A stretch of DNA of 64,000 nt. Origin: Pyropia haitanensis (taxonomy: Eukaryota > Rhodophyta > Bangiophyceae > Bangiales > Bangiaceae). The first letter of the stretch is position 1. Each line of letters starts with the position of its first letter. Below the pieces are notes generated by a model. It searched no databases and was not told the origin of the DNA. It saw only the letters and a program-made list of their open reading frames with translations. Position numbers and translations under genes: made by a program. Where the stretch lies: NCBI GenBank assembly GCA_008729055.1, contig SDUX01000001.1:3387206-3451205 (forward strand). Direction: 5' to 3'. This document shows, in pieces, positions 8,426-20,286 of the stretch.

Positions 8426-11391
8426 CTACAAGCCCAGCCGTTGCAACCGCGCCTCCACCGCCGCCCGCGACGCCTCGGCCGCGCGCAGCAGCGGCACCGT
8501 TGACCGCATCTTGGCCAGCACCTCCCGGTTGGCGGCGGTCAGCTCCGCTACCCGCGCTAGCCGCGCGTCTGCGTCCACCACCACCCCAGACGCGGCGTCC
8601 CGCTCGGCCGCCGCTGCCGTCGCCGCCACCGCGGTCGGTGACTGGAGGGCGGTGGCAAAAAAAGCGGCGGCGTCAAAGGGCGGCCGCCCGCCACCGCCAC
8701 CGCCGACGTCGCCGCTGGCGCCACCGCCGTCGCCGCCGCTGGCCGAGGTGCCGCCCTCCCCTCCCCTGTCACCACCACCGCCACAGCCGGCACCACCACC
8801 ACCACCGCCGCCGCCGCCGCCGCCACTAGCCACGGCCGGGCCGTCGCCCGCCGGTGGCGCTGTCGCCCACGCGGCCATAGCGGCGAGCATCTCCCGCTCG
8901 AGCACCGCCACGCCCTTGCGGGTGGCGCCCTCCCAGCCGACGCGCCGCTTGTTGGCCTCCTCCACCCCCGCGTGGCGCGCCTTGGCGCGCCCGAGCAGCT
9001 CCCACACCCCCCCCGCCGGCGCCTTGGTGCCCAGCCCCGCCCCCGCGGCCGCGCCCACCACCTGCCGCCGCAGCAGCGCCGCGCGCACGTCCGCAACGCC
9101 GGACGCGTCGCCCCGCGCGAGCCGCCCGAGCAGCGCGTCGCGGTCCACGTCGGAGAGGCCCGCGGCTTCCACCTCGGCCACCACCGCGGCCGTGTCGTCG
9201 GCGGGATTGCCCGCCTCGAACCGCTTGACAGTCGTTGCGAGCGTCGCGCGGCCGGCCGCCTCGGCCTTTTCCGCCGCCGCCCGCTCCCCGGCCGTCCGCA
9301 GCCGCTCGATGCGCGCGAGGATGCCGTCGGGCGCGGCGGCGGGCGCGACGGGCGGGCCCGCCGCGGCGGCCGCCGCCAGCCGCCGCTGCGCCTCCTTGAC
9401 GCCCAGCCCAGACGACGCCGCGGTCACCGCGTCGGCGGCGGCCGCGTCAGCGTGGGGGAGGTCCCCGCCGGCCAGCCGCGCCGCGCGGGCAGAGACAGAG
9501 GGGGGGGGGGCGCGGCGGGGCCCCCGCCGGCCGCTGCCGCCTCGGCCGCGGCTGCCAGCCGCCGCTGCACCTCCTTGACGCCACGCCCTGACGACGGTGC
9601 GGGCGCCGCGTCAGGCGCGGCCGCGTCGGCGGGGGGGGCGTCAGCCCCCGCCAGCCACGCCGCGCGGGCCGACACAGAGGGGGGTGCCGGCGCGGCGGGC
9701 CCGCCGCCGCCGCCGCCCGCCGCCACCACGTCGGCCGCGGCTGCCAGCCGCCGCTGCGCCTCCCGCACGCCGCCAGTCGAGAGGGCGGCCGCCGGCGGCG
9801 GCGCTTCGGCCGCCGCCACCGCCGTCACAGCGTCCGTGGCGCCGCCGTCGGGGGCGGCCGCGTCGCGCCGCCACGCGCCCACTTCCCGGCCGGCGGCGGA
9901 CGACCCCGCCGCAACACCCGCCGCGTCGGCCCCCACCGCCGGACTGTCGCCGACAGGGGGCGGCGACGGCGGCGGCGGCGGCGGCGGCGACGGCGGCAGA
10001 AGCGTAGGGCCCGAGTCGCCGGCGCGCACCGGCGGTGGCGGCGGCGGCGCCGCCCCCCCCGACGTCGGGCCAGCCTCCCCCCATCGCGCCCGCAGACCCG
10101 ACATGGCCGACGGGCCGGCGGCGGGGGGCGTGTCCACGGGGTGCGGCGGCGGCGGCGGCGGCGGTGCCGGCGGCGGCGACGGCGGCGGCGGCGGCGGCGG
10201 GCCCGCAGTCTCGGTGGGCGGCGGCGGCAGCGGCGGCGGCGGCGGCGGCAAGGCGGCGTCACCGCCCGACGGGCGGGCCTCCCCCCACCGCGCCCGCAGG
10301 CCCGACACGGCCGACGCGCCGGTGGTGGGGGCGGCGCCACCGGCGGTGCCGTCAGCCCCCGCCGCGCCGCCTTGCCCAAGGGGGGTGGCGGCGGCCGCGG
10401 GGGCGCGCTCCCCCCACCGCGCCCGCAGGCCCGACACCGCGGCGGCGCCGCCATTGGCAGCGCCGGCAGCCGCGGCGGGCACCGCCGCCGCCGCCGCCGC
10501 CGGTGCCGTCGACGCCGCCGCGGCGGGCGACTCGCCCCACCGCGCGCGCAGGCCCGACACGGCGGCGGCGGCGCCATTGGTCGCGGCCGCCGCCGCGGCC
10601 GGTGCCGTCGACGCTGCCGCGGCGGGCGACTCGCCCCACCGCGCACGGAGGCCCGACACGGCGGCCGCGCCGCCGTCCGACGCCGCCGCCCCCGGCCGCG
10701 CGGTGGCGCCCGCACCGGGGGCGGCCGCCGCGGGGGCGGCATCGGCGGCGGTGGCGGCCGCCGCGTCGTCCCCCCCCGCCGCCCGCAACGGCCCGCCCGC
10801 ACGCCAGCGGGTGGCCGCCGGCAGGGCGGCCGCCGCCCCAGCCGGCGCGTCCAGGCCCGCCGCGCGCGACACGACGGTGCCCGCCGTCGCGGACGGGGCG
10901 GCCGCGGCCGCGACGCCCGCCTCAAACCGCCGGTGCGCGTCGCGGACGCCGCCGCCGCCGCCCGCCGAGGCGGTCTGCTCGCCCGCGTCCAGCGCCACCG
11001 TCCGCGAGCGGACAGAGGGGGGCGGGGGCGCCCCGCCGCCGCCAACCGGTGTGGCCGCCGCCGCCGGCCCCGCCGCCGTGGCCGCCGCCGCCGCCGCCGC
11101 CGCCGTCGCTGTCGCCGCCGCCGCACCGACCGGCGCGTCCGCGCCGCCGTCCGCGTCCGCGCCGCCGTCGAGGCGCGCCCGCGCCGCCGCCACCACCGCG
11201 TCGACACGGCCGCGCGTGGCGGCGACCGCCGCGGTCGTGCGGGCGCCGGCGCTACCGCCGCCGCCGCCCGTGTCGGGGGCGTCAAAGCGGCGGGCGGCGG
11301 CCGAGACGGCGCCCGCGGGGGGGGCGTCCCCGGCGGCGGCGGCAGCAGCCTCGTCTTGCAGCGCCCGGATGCGCTGTTGAATGGACGACAT
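8426..11391 (-). CDS. Large repeat protein with five SGLRARWGE motifs
   Basis: Unknown protein of about 989 residues starting MSSIQQRIRALQDEAAA (ATG at 11391). It has low-complexity Ala/Pro linkers with conserved short modules: five copies of (V/M)SGLRARWGE at about plus-strand 10074-10103, 10281-10310, 10410-10438, 10530-10560 and 10630-10660; three copies of GV(K/R)E(A/V)QRRLAAAA; SVSARAA; and FEAG/FDAP variants. Poly-Pro tracts sit between motifs, and the last 50 residues (LARVAELTAANREVLAKM) look coiled-coil. The frame breaks at the G11 tract 9500-9510; on either side the protein matches its own preceding repeat unit, so one base is clearly missing. The regular short motifs separated by disordered linkers suggest a multivalent scaffold, possibly cytoskeletal given the Pro runs; this is inference only. 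Confidence 0.75.
10074..10660 (-). repeat. Array of SGLRARWGE-coding repeats
   Basis: Five copies of a conserved 30-base core on the minus strand, spaced about 100-210 bp. The DNA between copies is diverged Ala/Pro/Gly-coding sequence while the core is nearly invariant at protein level, suggesting selection on the motif. The two copies nearest the N-terminus are embedded in near-identical ESPAAAASTAPAA linkers, a recent duplication. Confidence 0.8.
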
Positions 11392-11728
11392 GGTGGGCGG
11401 CGCCAACGCGGCGGGCGGAAGGAAGCGGGTCAAGGGCGGGGGGGGGGGCCACAGGAAAAGGGGGGGCGACCGGATCTGGAACAATGGGGAAGACGGGGGC
11501 GAACAGGCGGGCAGGCGGGGGGGGGGGCCAAAGGGGGGGGGGGGGGGGGTGGGGGGAGGGCGCGGGTACGAGAGCACGCCGGCCGCGCGGGAATCCCACA
11601 GGGAAGACGCCACGGACCCGGCAGGCCGGCCGCGACGTGTCCGCCGCGGCGGCGACCAGACGCGCGGCGACGCGCGGCACCCGGCGACACGCCAACGCGC
11701 GGCGACTGACGGCGGCGGCGGCGACGGC

Positions 11729-11759
<31 letters not shown>

Positions 11760-12954
11760 GCGGCGGCGGCGGCGGGGCGGCACCCACGACGGCGGCAGCA
11801 GCTCGCTGGCGGGGGTGTGGCGACCCCTCCCCCCCCCCCCCCCCCCGCACCCGACACGGCGCCGACCGCCGGGGAGGGGAGGGGAGGGGCACGCGCGGCG
11901 GCAGCTGGCGCCGGTCAGCCAGGACTGCGCAGCGGCCCACCGCCGCCGACGGTGCGGCGGTGGAGAGGGGGCGTGCCGCCACGCCGCGGCGCTCCGCAGC
12001 CGACGGCACGCGGTTGCGGGGGAGTGGGGGGGGGGGGGGGAGGCCGCCGCACACGTGTGCCACGGCGGCGGGGGTGGCGGCGCGTTGCCCCACCCCGCCC
12101 GCCGCCGACGCGGTCGGCCGGCGTGGCGGCCGCGGTGCGTGGCGCGGCGGGTGCGCGGCGCGTCGTCTGCGCGCGCGCAGCCGACAGCCCGGTCGTTGCG
12201 CCGCCCGCGGACTTGCAGTCCACCCGCGGTCGCGCCAAGAACCGGCGCGGGACAAACTCCTCGTGGAATTTCCTTCTTGTCCGTCCTCGTCGCAGACGGC
12301 GCTTCCTCCCTACACCTGCCGTTGGGGCGGCCGCGCGCACCTCCCCCGCCGCCGCCGCCGCCCCCCCCCCCCCCCCCCCACCCCCCGCCCCCCGCCGCGC
12401 TGAACCTCCCCTCCCGCTCCGCCGCGCGGAGCCGCGGCCGCACCGCCCGCGGCGGCAACCACACGCACGCGGCCGAGTGTCTCGCGGCCGTCGCCGCGGC
12501 TGTCCCCGTTGCCCCTCCCCCCCCCCCCCCGCCCCCACCCCGTTCCGCCGCGGCGGCCGCCGCCGCCACCGGCGCGCCGCCGCCGCCACGGCCGCCGCCT
12601 GCACGCCTCCCCCCCCCCCCCCCCCCCGCCGGTGACCGGCGGCCACACGGCGGCGGCGGCGGCGTGTGGCCGCGTCCCGCGTCTGGCCGCCCGCCGCGGG
12701 GCGTGGTGGCGAGCGCGGCGGAGGGGGGGCGGGGAGCGGACTGTGGCGGCGGCGGCTGGGCCGCGCCGGCAGGGCGGCGGGCGGGCCGCGGCGCTGCCCT
12801 CCCCGCCTCGTCCCCGTCGGCCGCACGCCCTCCCCCCCCTGGCGTCTCCCCGTCGTCGCACGCGGCAGTGCCTGGCGGCGGCAGCGGCCGCCGCGGCGGT
12901 CCGCGCGCGTGCTGGCGGCGTCGGCGGCGGCGGCGGCGACCGCCGCCACCGCCG

Positions 12955-13000
<46 letters not shown>

Positions 13001-13801
13001 TGCCGCGGAGCCGCGGCGGTGGCGACAGCGGCCGCCGGCGGTGTTCTTTTTTTCCCCCCACCGGCGCCGCGCGCGCGCCGCGCGCCCCGCCTCGCCACTC
13101 CACTCCCCGCGGCCGGCCTTTCAGTGCCGCCAGTGGTGTGCCAGCCGGGCGGGGGCGTGTGTTGGGAGTCTCGGTGCGGGCCGTCGTGGCCGGCTTTTGA
13201 GGGGGGAGGGGGGGAGGGGGGGGGGGGGGGGGGAAGGCGGGGAGGGGGGGAGGGTGGTGGCGTGCTCGGCGCCGTGGGTGGAAGGGGTCACGCGGGACGC
13301 GGGCGGCGGGAGGGGGGGTACCAGCCGCCGGCCGGCCGCCGCGCGCGACCGCAACCCCGCGGGCGCCGCGGCAGGGGTGAACGCGGCGTTGCCGCCGAGG
13401 CGGCGGGCCGCGTTGCCGTGGCGGCGGCCCGCGCGCGCGGGCGGCAAGCGTGGTCGTGGCACCGCCGGCGGGGCGTGTCCGCACGTGTACCGTATGGACG
13501 CGCCAGTGCGCGTTTGTGGACGCGCCACAAGGGGCCCTGCCGCGAGCCGCGTCGCGGGGACAGGGGAGTCCAGTTTTCGCGCCCACTTTGGTGTTCAGTC
13601 CGTGGGTGACAGCGCAAAGGCGAAGCGTGTCGAGAAGAACAGATGGCCACAATATGGTTGAAGAACGAAGATAGCACGCAACGACAAACAAGACAACAAG
13701 GAAGAAAGAACACACAAGACATGAGAACCAACGAAGCACACACACTACGAAAAAAATAAAAAACAAGGCGACACAAAAACAAACGACGGTGGCCAAGCGG
13801 C
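11392..13801. other. Simple-sequence intergenic region
   Basis: No gene supported on either strand. Features: GGC/GAC repeats 11702-11775, several C runs (11828-11846, 12358-12378, 12606-12627), a CCG run at about 12954-13002, G runs 13198-13260, and an AT-richer purine-rich patch at 13640-13795, which on the minus strand is a T-rich leader-like sequence just downstream of the stop of the next gene and is probably its 3' untranslated region. Confidence 0.45.
12954..13002. repeat. CCG trinucleotide run
   Basis: Near-perfect CCG repeat of about 16 units in a non-coding region. Comparable GGC/CCG runs occur at 25640-25697, 29215-29272, 45048-45101 and 60443-60491. Confidence 0.85.
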
Positions 13802-14416
13802 TCAGTGCATGTCACTGAAGGTGCCAAACGGCTTGTCCTTGTCCAGCGCCTGCCAGTCAAACATGGCGTGGTGACGCGAGTCGTGTCCGTCCCAGCTCGG
13901 GCTGCTGCTGTCCGACTCTGAGTCGACCGCTCCCCCCGTCGGCACCTGCACGCCGCCGCCCACGCCCCCGCTGCGGAGGAGGTTGGCCGTCTGCTGCAGT
14001 GCAGCTCCCCTCTCCTCCCTTTCCGCCTCCTCCGTCCTGACTTGTGGGTACCGGTCGGCATACGCCGCGCCGCGGTTATCGTGACCGCGCCCAGTACTCC
14101 CCTCGTCACCAGACCGGTGCCCACCGCCACCCCCACCACGGGTGGTGGCGCCCGCCCCATACGCCCCGTGGTGTTGGTGGTACTGGTAGTGGTCCCCAGC
14201 GGGCGCGGGCGCCGGCGCGGCGGCCGCCTCAGCAGCCGCCGCCGCGCGCTGCGCGGCCGCCGCGCGGGCGGCCATCGTCGCGGCGGTCTGTTGGCGGAAG
14301 CGCAGCGTCCACGCGCACTCGACCGAGCAAAAGCACGTGCGCGACGCCGAGTCCATCACCGCGCCCGTCGGCGAAAAGTGGGACCGCCGGCAATTGGCAC
14401 AGAGGTAGGGCGCCAT
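13802..14416 (-). CDS. Small protein with N-terminal Cys cluster (putative zinc-binding)
   Basis: 204 residues from ATG 14416 (MAPYLCANCRRSHFSPTG). The first 40 residues hold a CxxC (LCANC), then after about 19 residues CFC and C four residues on (TCFCSVECAW), with the spacing of a small zinc knuckle or treble-clef module. An Ala-rich helix, Gly/His/Tyr-rich and Ser/Asp-rich linkers follow, and the protein ends MFDWQALDKDKPFGTFSDMH. The compact, G+C-moderate C-terminus and unbroken frame make this a credible gene. Family unknown to me; zinc binding is inferred from cysteine spacing. Longer upstream frame has no better start. Confidence 0.65.
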   Translation of the reverse strand: MAPYLCANCRRSHFSPTGAVMDSASRTCFCSVECAWTLRFRQQTAATMAARAAAAQRAAAAAEAAAAPAPAPAGDHYQYHQHHGAYGAGATTRGGGGGGHRSGDEGSTGRGHDNRGAAYADRYPQVRTEEAEREERGAALQQTANLLRSGGVGGGVQVPTGGAVDSESDSSSPSWDGHDSRHHAMFDWQALDKDKPFGTFSDMH

Positions 14417-15900
14417 GGTGGCGGACCGGCCGTCGCCGACACACGCGTCAATGAAACGCGCAGGCAGGATGTGGACGCGCAGGAAGAAGGGAGAGGGAGG
14501 AGGGGGGGCAAGCGGAACAGAGGGGAGGGGAGAGAGAGTGGCAAACGGCGGAAGACGGCGGAAGACGGTGATCCCCGACGAGGGCACCAGCGGGGAAGCT
14601 CCTTGGCAGGAAGCAGGCGCTTGAGGGACCAGCGTCGGGCCGCGTGCACCCGGAAGCCTACGTCGGGGTCGTGGCGACGGGAGGGAACGCCTGCGCGTGT
14701 CGACGCCGGCAGACAGAGGCGGACGGAGGCGGACGGAGGCGGGCGGAGGCGGCTGGCGCGCTCTTGGCTCCTGCTCGGCAATGGGACACAAATGACACTG
14801 CTGTCGCGTCGCCTGCGCCTCACCCCCGCGCGCGCAGCTGACCCTGATATAGCGCCGCCGCGGCGGCGGCCCACCGCCCCCCTCCCCCCCCCCCCCCCCC
14901 CCCCCACCGGCACCGCGCAACAAGCGCGCGCATGGCAGGCGGCGGGACGGCCCCGCCAGGCGCGCCGCGCGGCGGCCACGGGCCCCCCCCGCCTCCCCCC
15001 CCCCCCCCCCCCCCCCCAAGCCACGCAGCGGGCGTGCCAAGCCACCAGCAACGCGAATACGCCTCCCCCCCCCCCCCCCCCCGGCCCCTCCGCCTACACC
15101 CGCGGCTGCGGCCACAGCCGAGGTACACTCAAACGACACTGGCCCCACAAGCGCGCGCGGCGGCGGGGCGGCGGCCCGGCCGCCGCCGACGCGGCGGGCG
15201 TGACCCGCCCAGGCCGGACGCGTGAGGACGCGGCGGGCGTGCGCCCCCGAGGCGGGCCCTTCCTCCCCCCCCCCCCCCAGTCCCTCTGGCGCAGCTACAA
15301 CCCCGCCCCCGCGGTCGCCACCCTCCGGCCGCCCGTCTCAACCTCCACCACACTGCCGTGGAGGTTCCCCCCCCGCTGCCAGCGCTCGCCGGCAACGGAG
15401 GCCGCGGGCCGCGCTGCGAGAGCAGCGGCAGCGGCCTCCTGGCGCGGGCACCCGCGCCCCCCCCGCCCCCCCTGCCGCCGCCGCAGCCGGGGCGTGTCTC
15501 GTCGGCGGCTTGCCCCGCTCCCGTGCTGCACCCCCCGCTGCGTGCGTCCCGCGGCCACCTCGCGAGCGGCATGGCGCGCGGTCGACAGGGGCAGCGGCCA
15601 GCTGACTTTGGCAAGGGGGGGGGGGGGCGGGGGGGTGGGGAGAGGGGCACGCCAGGCGCAGGCCCGAGGACGGGAGAGAACCGCGTTGGGTCGCGACAGC
15701 GGGTGGCCTGTGGACGAGTGGAAGAGCGGCAGGGCGGGCTGGGTGAAGCACACGCACCTGCCGCCCACGCCGACGCTGCCCGCGGCGATTGCGTGCGGGC
15801 TTGAGCCCCCCCCCCCCCCTTCCCAGAGGTGATACTGGCTGCAGGGTGGGCACGCCTCACGCTGCGAGCTGCCTGCACGTGTGGCCGAGGCAACGTGCAA
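14417..15900. other. Intergenic, C/G runs
   Basis: No gene supported. Several C runs (14886-14905, 14995-15017, 15068-15082, 15266-15279) and a G run 15617-15629. The open minus-strand frame here has no recognisable domain. Confidence 0.4.
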
Positions 15901-18400
15901 GGGATCAGCAGTGGGCACGGCGAGCGGGCACGGAAGCAGGTGCCGCGAAAAATCGGGTCGTCACTGCGACAATTGTGGTCGGAAGCGTCGTCCAAGCCAC
16001 GCTGTGTACTGCAAAACGCCATCGCAGTAAAAGACTAACACTTTATTATGCCTGTGGGGGGACCGACCCCCGGGAGCATCACCCTCATAAGAAGAGTAAC
16101 CCCCCCTCACTAACATAATGAACACCCGACAAAAACCCGATAAACGGCTCGCCGGGGAGGTTGGGTCGACCGCGCAGTCAGCGGCGACCGGAGGCACTTG
16201 GATGAGTACCGCGGTGTTGGACCGACTCATACCACAGATGCCGCCGCGCCGCCGCCCGCGAGCGCCATGGTGGTCGCCGAGTCTCGCTAGTTCCATGCAG
16301 GAGTACTCTAAACATGCAGCAGTACACAATGTCAGAAACCTAAACCGGCTGTGAGATGCTACTAACTTGGTCAATTCTATTGGTGTTTCAGATCGTGGCC
16401 GATGTGACGATGACATGGACCACTTCCAGTGTCCGTCTTCCGAGTTCAGCTGCGATCCCAGCCCATATCAATTGTGACGTCGACTCCACTGTCTGGTCCC
16501 GTCAGGGGACTTTTTCTTTGAGGCACGAGACCAGCCACGGGATACTCGGCCGCCCATGACGACCTTGGCGGTAGGCGCTGGAGCCGGGCGCACTCGCATC
16601 ATCACAGTCCACACGATGAACGCGCGTGTGTTCACTTGGTCTGGGCCGACAGCCACAGCAGCTTGCTCTGTGGGAGGTGCCGTGAAACGGACCGCCGGCG
16701 TCGTGTCCCATGGCATCCTACGCAAAGGCGTGAGTATGGAAGAAATCAAGTCCATCGTGGCCCGTGGCCACTGATGGAGGCTGCCGCGCTTGGGTCAAGC
16801 TCCGCGACGGTGGAGGGCCCATCAGCGGGCGAAGCCCGCGTGACCAGTTCACCGAGGGCGGTTGGAAGGCACCCAAAGAGTGGCGGCGCTTCTCGGCAAT
16901 GCCGGCCCACATAGCCGTGCCGCCCACACGGCTGGGGGCCAACCTGTCGGTCCGCAACCGCACTCCTGGTTTTTTTTTGGTTTCACCGGAAAGCTGGCAC
17001 ACTCGATACTGTCCCGACCAATGATTGGCTGGGCGAGGAAGAAGCGCGAGGTGGCGGATCTTCGGGAGGCGGATGTAGCGATCAGGAGACTGACGTGCAC
17101 GCAGCAAGGTGCCCCACTTCACCTGCAGCAGGGTGACCTCCACGGACGGGGGGCCACACGATACGCAGACAGTACCCCGACATTTTCCTGAGTCCAAGAG
17201 CTGCGTCCCGCCGCCCATGGGTCGTCTCCACCTAGCGCACGATAGGTGGCCAAGCGGCTTGGGACACGAACCATGATTGCCCCTGTTGGCGTGTTCCCTC
17301 GAGGGCGTGGCTAGCCTTAGTCGACACCCGCCTCGAGACTGAAAGTAGCGGTTGGACTAGCAACCTAGCCGGTGGAAGGACGGCCGCAGGAAACGGCGAG
17401 CGGCAGGAACGATTGAACGGACGCCGACGAGGCAAGCCACTTGTTGCGCGCTGTCCCCCCCAGTCGTCAGATCTCGGAGTGTACCGTCTCCATTCGCCAG
17501 TCAGCTTGATGTGACAGTTGGGCAGCGCGGACTCGGCCTGGCTGCTTGTCACGGATCGGTTGCCCGAGGCGGGAACCAAATGACCGCGTACGGGACGATG
17601 ACGGGTCACTCATCGTCCCATGATCGCCGTCTTGCGGTCCTGCTGCGGCGGTTAACGGTTGGGGCTGCCGGGCGCCGCCAAGCTGAAAGGAAGTGGGGTC
17701 TCGATGTCCCCCAGGCGGCGCGAGGACGGCGAGCGGGACGGGCGAGCGGACGAGTGCCCAGGCGGCCGGCCCACACGCGGTGAACCGTAGATCCAGCCGC
17801 ACTGATTTGTCTGTCGATGGCTGGAAGGCAGCCGGTACAAGAGGGAAGAGTGTGTAGGGAGTCGGAGAGAATGAGACAGAGAGAGAGGGATTAATGGGTC
17901 TCGTGTCAACGTCAGCGCAAGAAACTGCGCGGCCACGTCTCAGGCCCACTGTTCATCTGGATATGTTGGTCAGCGTGTGGCGCTTCGCCGCCCAGCTGGC
18001 GTGTGGTATGCGTCCACCTGCCACGAGATCAGCATCGGCGATCAATATCGCAGAGCCGGCGTCCGACGCAACATTGGTGGACTTGCCTCTTAAGTAGTGA
18101 AGTTCAGTCGAGCAACTTCGCGGTACTTTTCCGATGTATGGGCTTTGCCCAGCGTCTACGACAACAGCGAGGGAGTGGAGCCTTGGTCTCACTGCGCACG
18201 CGTGCTTCGTCCTGTGGCCGCGCTTCCAACACCAGGACTAGGTACATTAGAATCGTGAGATTTGTCAGTTCTTGGCTCGCAGGCTAACTGCACGGTGGCC
18301 TCTGCAGGGCTGTATCAGTCGTTTTCCTCCGTCAAGATGATGTTATCGGCTGTCCTCTCGCGGCGCCCTCCCGTCTGGACGTTGCCCGCCCATCCCCCGC
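15901..18400. other. G+C-poorer gene-poor island
   Basis: Composition drops clearly relative to neighbours and stop codons appear in all frames; only scattered frames of under 170 codons exist, none recognisable. AATAAA occurs on the minus strand at about 16043-16048. A 14-base GGTGGCCAAGCGGC at 17244 resembles a tRNA A box but no B box follows. It may be old decayed repeat DNA or untranslated sequence. Confidence 0.4.
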
Positions 18401-18859
18401 CCCCCCCGCGCCCGCGGCGGCAGAGGACGGCGCTCACACTCGCACTCCCCCTCATTGCGGTCTGGTGTTTGTCCCACGCGTCCCCTTGCACGTTAAGCGC
18501 CGCGCCCCGTCTGCCGCATTCCTTGCTCACTCTTCCTGGTGGCTCGCCGCGCCCGGCCCGCCCCACCTCCCAAGAAGACGGCAGCTCCTCGACATATCCT
18601 TGCCTACCTCGCCGTCGCGGGCTGACGGTCGCACACCGGACCTCGGGGTGCATGGCAGGCGTAATCTGCCGCGGGCTCCTTCCTGGAAGGTGGTGACAGT
18701 CGCAGTCGAGAGAGCCTGCGGCGGTCGTGGAGAAGAGGGGGCGGGAGCAGCTTGAGCGGTCTCCACAGTTTCTTCCGTCGACATCCCGACCTCCTCGTCA
18801 TCAGCAAGGACGGACCAGACGGCGTCCTTCCTGCCACCTGACTGTGTCAGACGGGCACT

Positions 18860-20286
18860 CGATTGAGCACGAGGCCGCTGCGAGCACCGCACGTTATCCG
18901 CCCTGTACCGGTGGGCGTCCCCGCCGGCGGCGGCTCGCTGGGTGGGGGCCCCCCGCGGCACGCGCTGGAGGTAGGCTGGGTGTCGCAGCCCGGGCCGCAC
19001 GCGGCGGTGGGCGGCGCGCGCAGTGGGTCTGGTGCCGGTGGCGACCATGTGGGGGTGGCCACGGCCACGACCGAGCGGCCGGTGGGGGCGGCCGTGCCCG
19101 GCGCACACCGACTCCCCACCCCCTTCGGCGCCCACTCCACATCGGAGGACGGTGCGGGCGACGGATCCGTCTTCCCTCCGAGTCGCAGCCTGGCGCGGGT
19201 GCCGTCCCGGCCGCGCACACCTTTGACGCCCTCGATGCCCTGCTGTCCAGCGTGCACCCCTTCCCCGCCCCGTCTGACATTCGCGCCTCGTCAATCGACG
19301 ACGTGGGCGACGGGCCGGTCTTCCCCTCCTCCCCCACCGCGAATGGGGGCCACATTGGCACCGCCGCTCTAGCGCCGCTACCGCGCGTGGCCTCCCCCAC
19401 GCTGGCAGGTGCGACCGCTATGGCCGCGGCGGTCAAGTGCTGGTCTACCTCTGTGTGGACGATGCGGGCGACGGGCCGGTGGTGCCCTCCTACTTTCCCG
19501 ACTAGCCAATTTCCGGCGGCGACTATGTGAGTGCCGCGGCGGGGGCGGTAGGGCGCCCTGCCCGGTCGTGGCGCCGCCCCACCTGGGCTGATGACGCCGG
19601 CGACGGGCCGGTGGTGGCCCCTCTACGACCCCGACGGCGGAGGTGGGGACCGCCGCGGCCGCCGGGCCGCCACCCACCCGCCCCAGGTGGTGGTGCCCAA
19701 GGGCCTTGGCGGTCTCATCCCGTCGCTCATGGCAGCCGTGCGGGCGGCGGTGCTCCCGTCACTGGCGTGGTTGGCCGACCCGGAGGACCACAGCCTCGAC
19801 TTGGGCACCGTTGCGCGGCCGGCCTTGGACGACACGGTGCCACCGGGAATGGCCAAGAGCGACCTTGCCGACTGGTTGGCCGCCCTCGACGCCCCTCCCG
19901 CCCGCCTCCCCCCCCCCCGCCTACACGAACGGCGCGGGGGTGTTGGGCCCGACGGTGGCGGCCGACGGCCTGGGCGGCCTCATCCCGATGCACTGGGAGG
20001 TGCCCCCCCCGGCGGCCCAGCCATCTCTGGGCCTGGGCGGCAGCGCGGCACGGCGGGCGGCACCCGACGGGCAAGGGCTGGAGATGGGCACCGTGCCGTG
20101 CAGGACGAGGCCGACGCGGACGCCGCTGCCTAGGCCGCCGCCCGGGACCGGGCAGTGGCTGTGAGTGGCTTCAGCGCCGCCGCCCACGGGTGGGCGCAGG
20201 TGGCGCGGCGGCTGCTGGAGCGCCTCACGGCGGGCGCGATGGTGCGGTTGGGGGAGCTGGCTGACGCGGCCGCCACCGTGCGGTAG
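18860..20286 (+). pseudogene. Decayed repetitive gene (GDGPV repeat, GLGGLIP motif)
   Basis: Fragments that look coding are spread over frames. Four diverged DNA copies encode (D/E)D.GDG.V at about 19144, 19300, 19459 and 19590, each in whichever frame. Then comes PKGLGGLIPSLMAAVRAAVL, and, in another frame after the C11 tract 19908-19918, a related VAADGLGGLIPMHWEV. The original frame resumes with in-frame TAG at 20131 followed by FSAAAHGWAQVARRLLERL and another TAG at 20284. Repeated motif, frame changes and two stops suggest a decaying tandem-repeat gene. Unlike other genes here, the frame change at its homopolymer is in the opposite sense. No family recognised. Confidence 0.35.
19142..19632 (+). 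repeat. Four diverged copies of a GACGGGCCGGT-containing repeat
   Basis: Copies at about 19142, 19297, 19456 and 19588 (spacing about 155, 159, 132 bp). The shared core is GGGCGACGGGCCGGT (GGGCGACGGATCCGT in the first copy, GGCGACGGGCCGGT in the last), preceded by acidic codons. Confidence 0.7.

Noticed and set aside
17244..17330. tRNA-Leu/Ser-like start GGTGGCCAAGCGGC
   Set aside because: No GGTTCGA-type B box follows; the same 14-mer occurs at 13788 next to a coding sequence, so it is chance or a short repeat.
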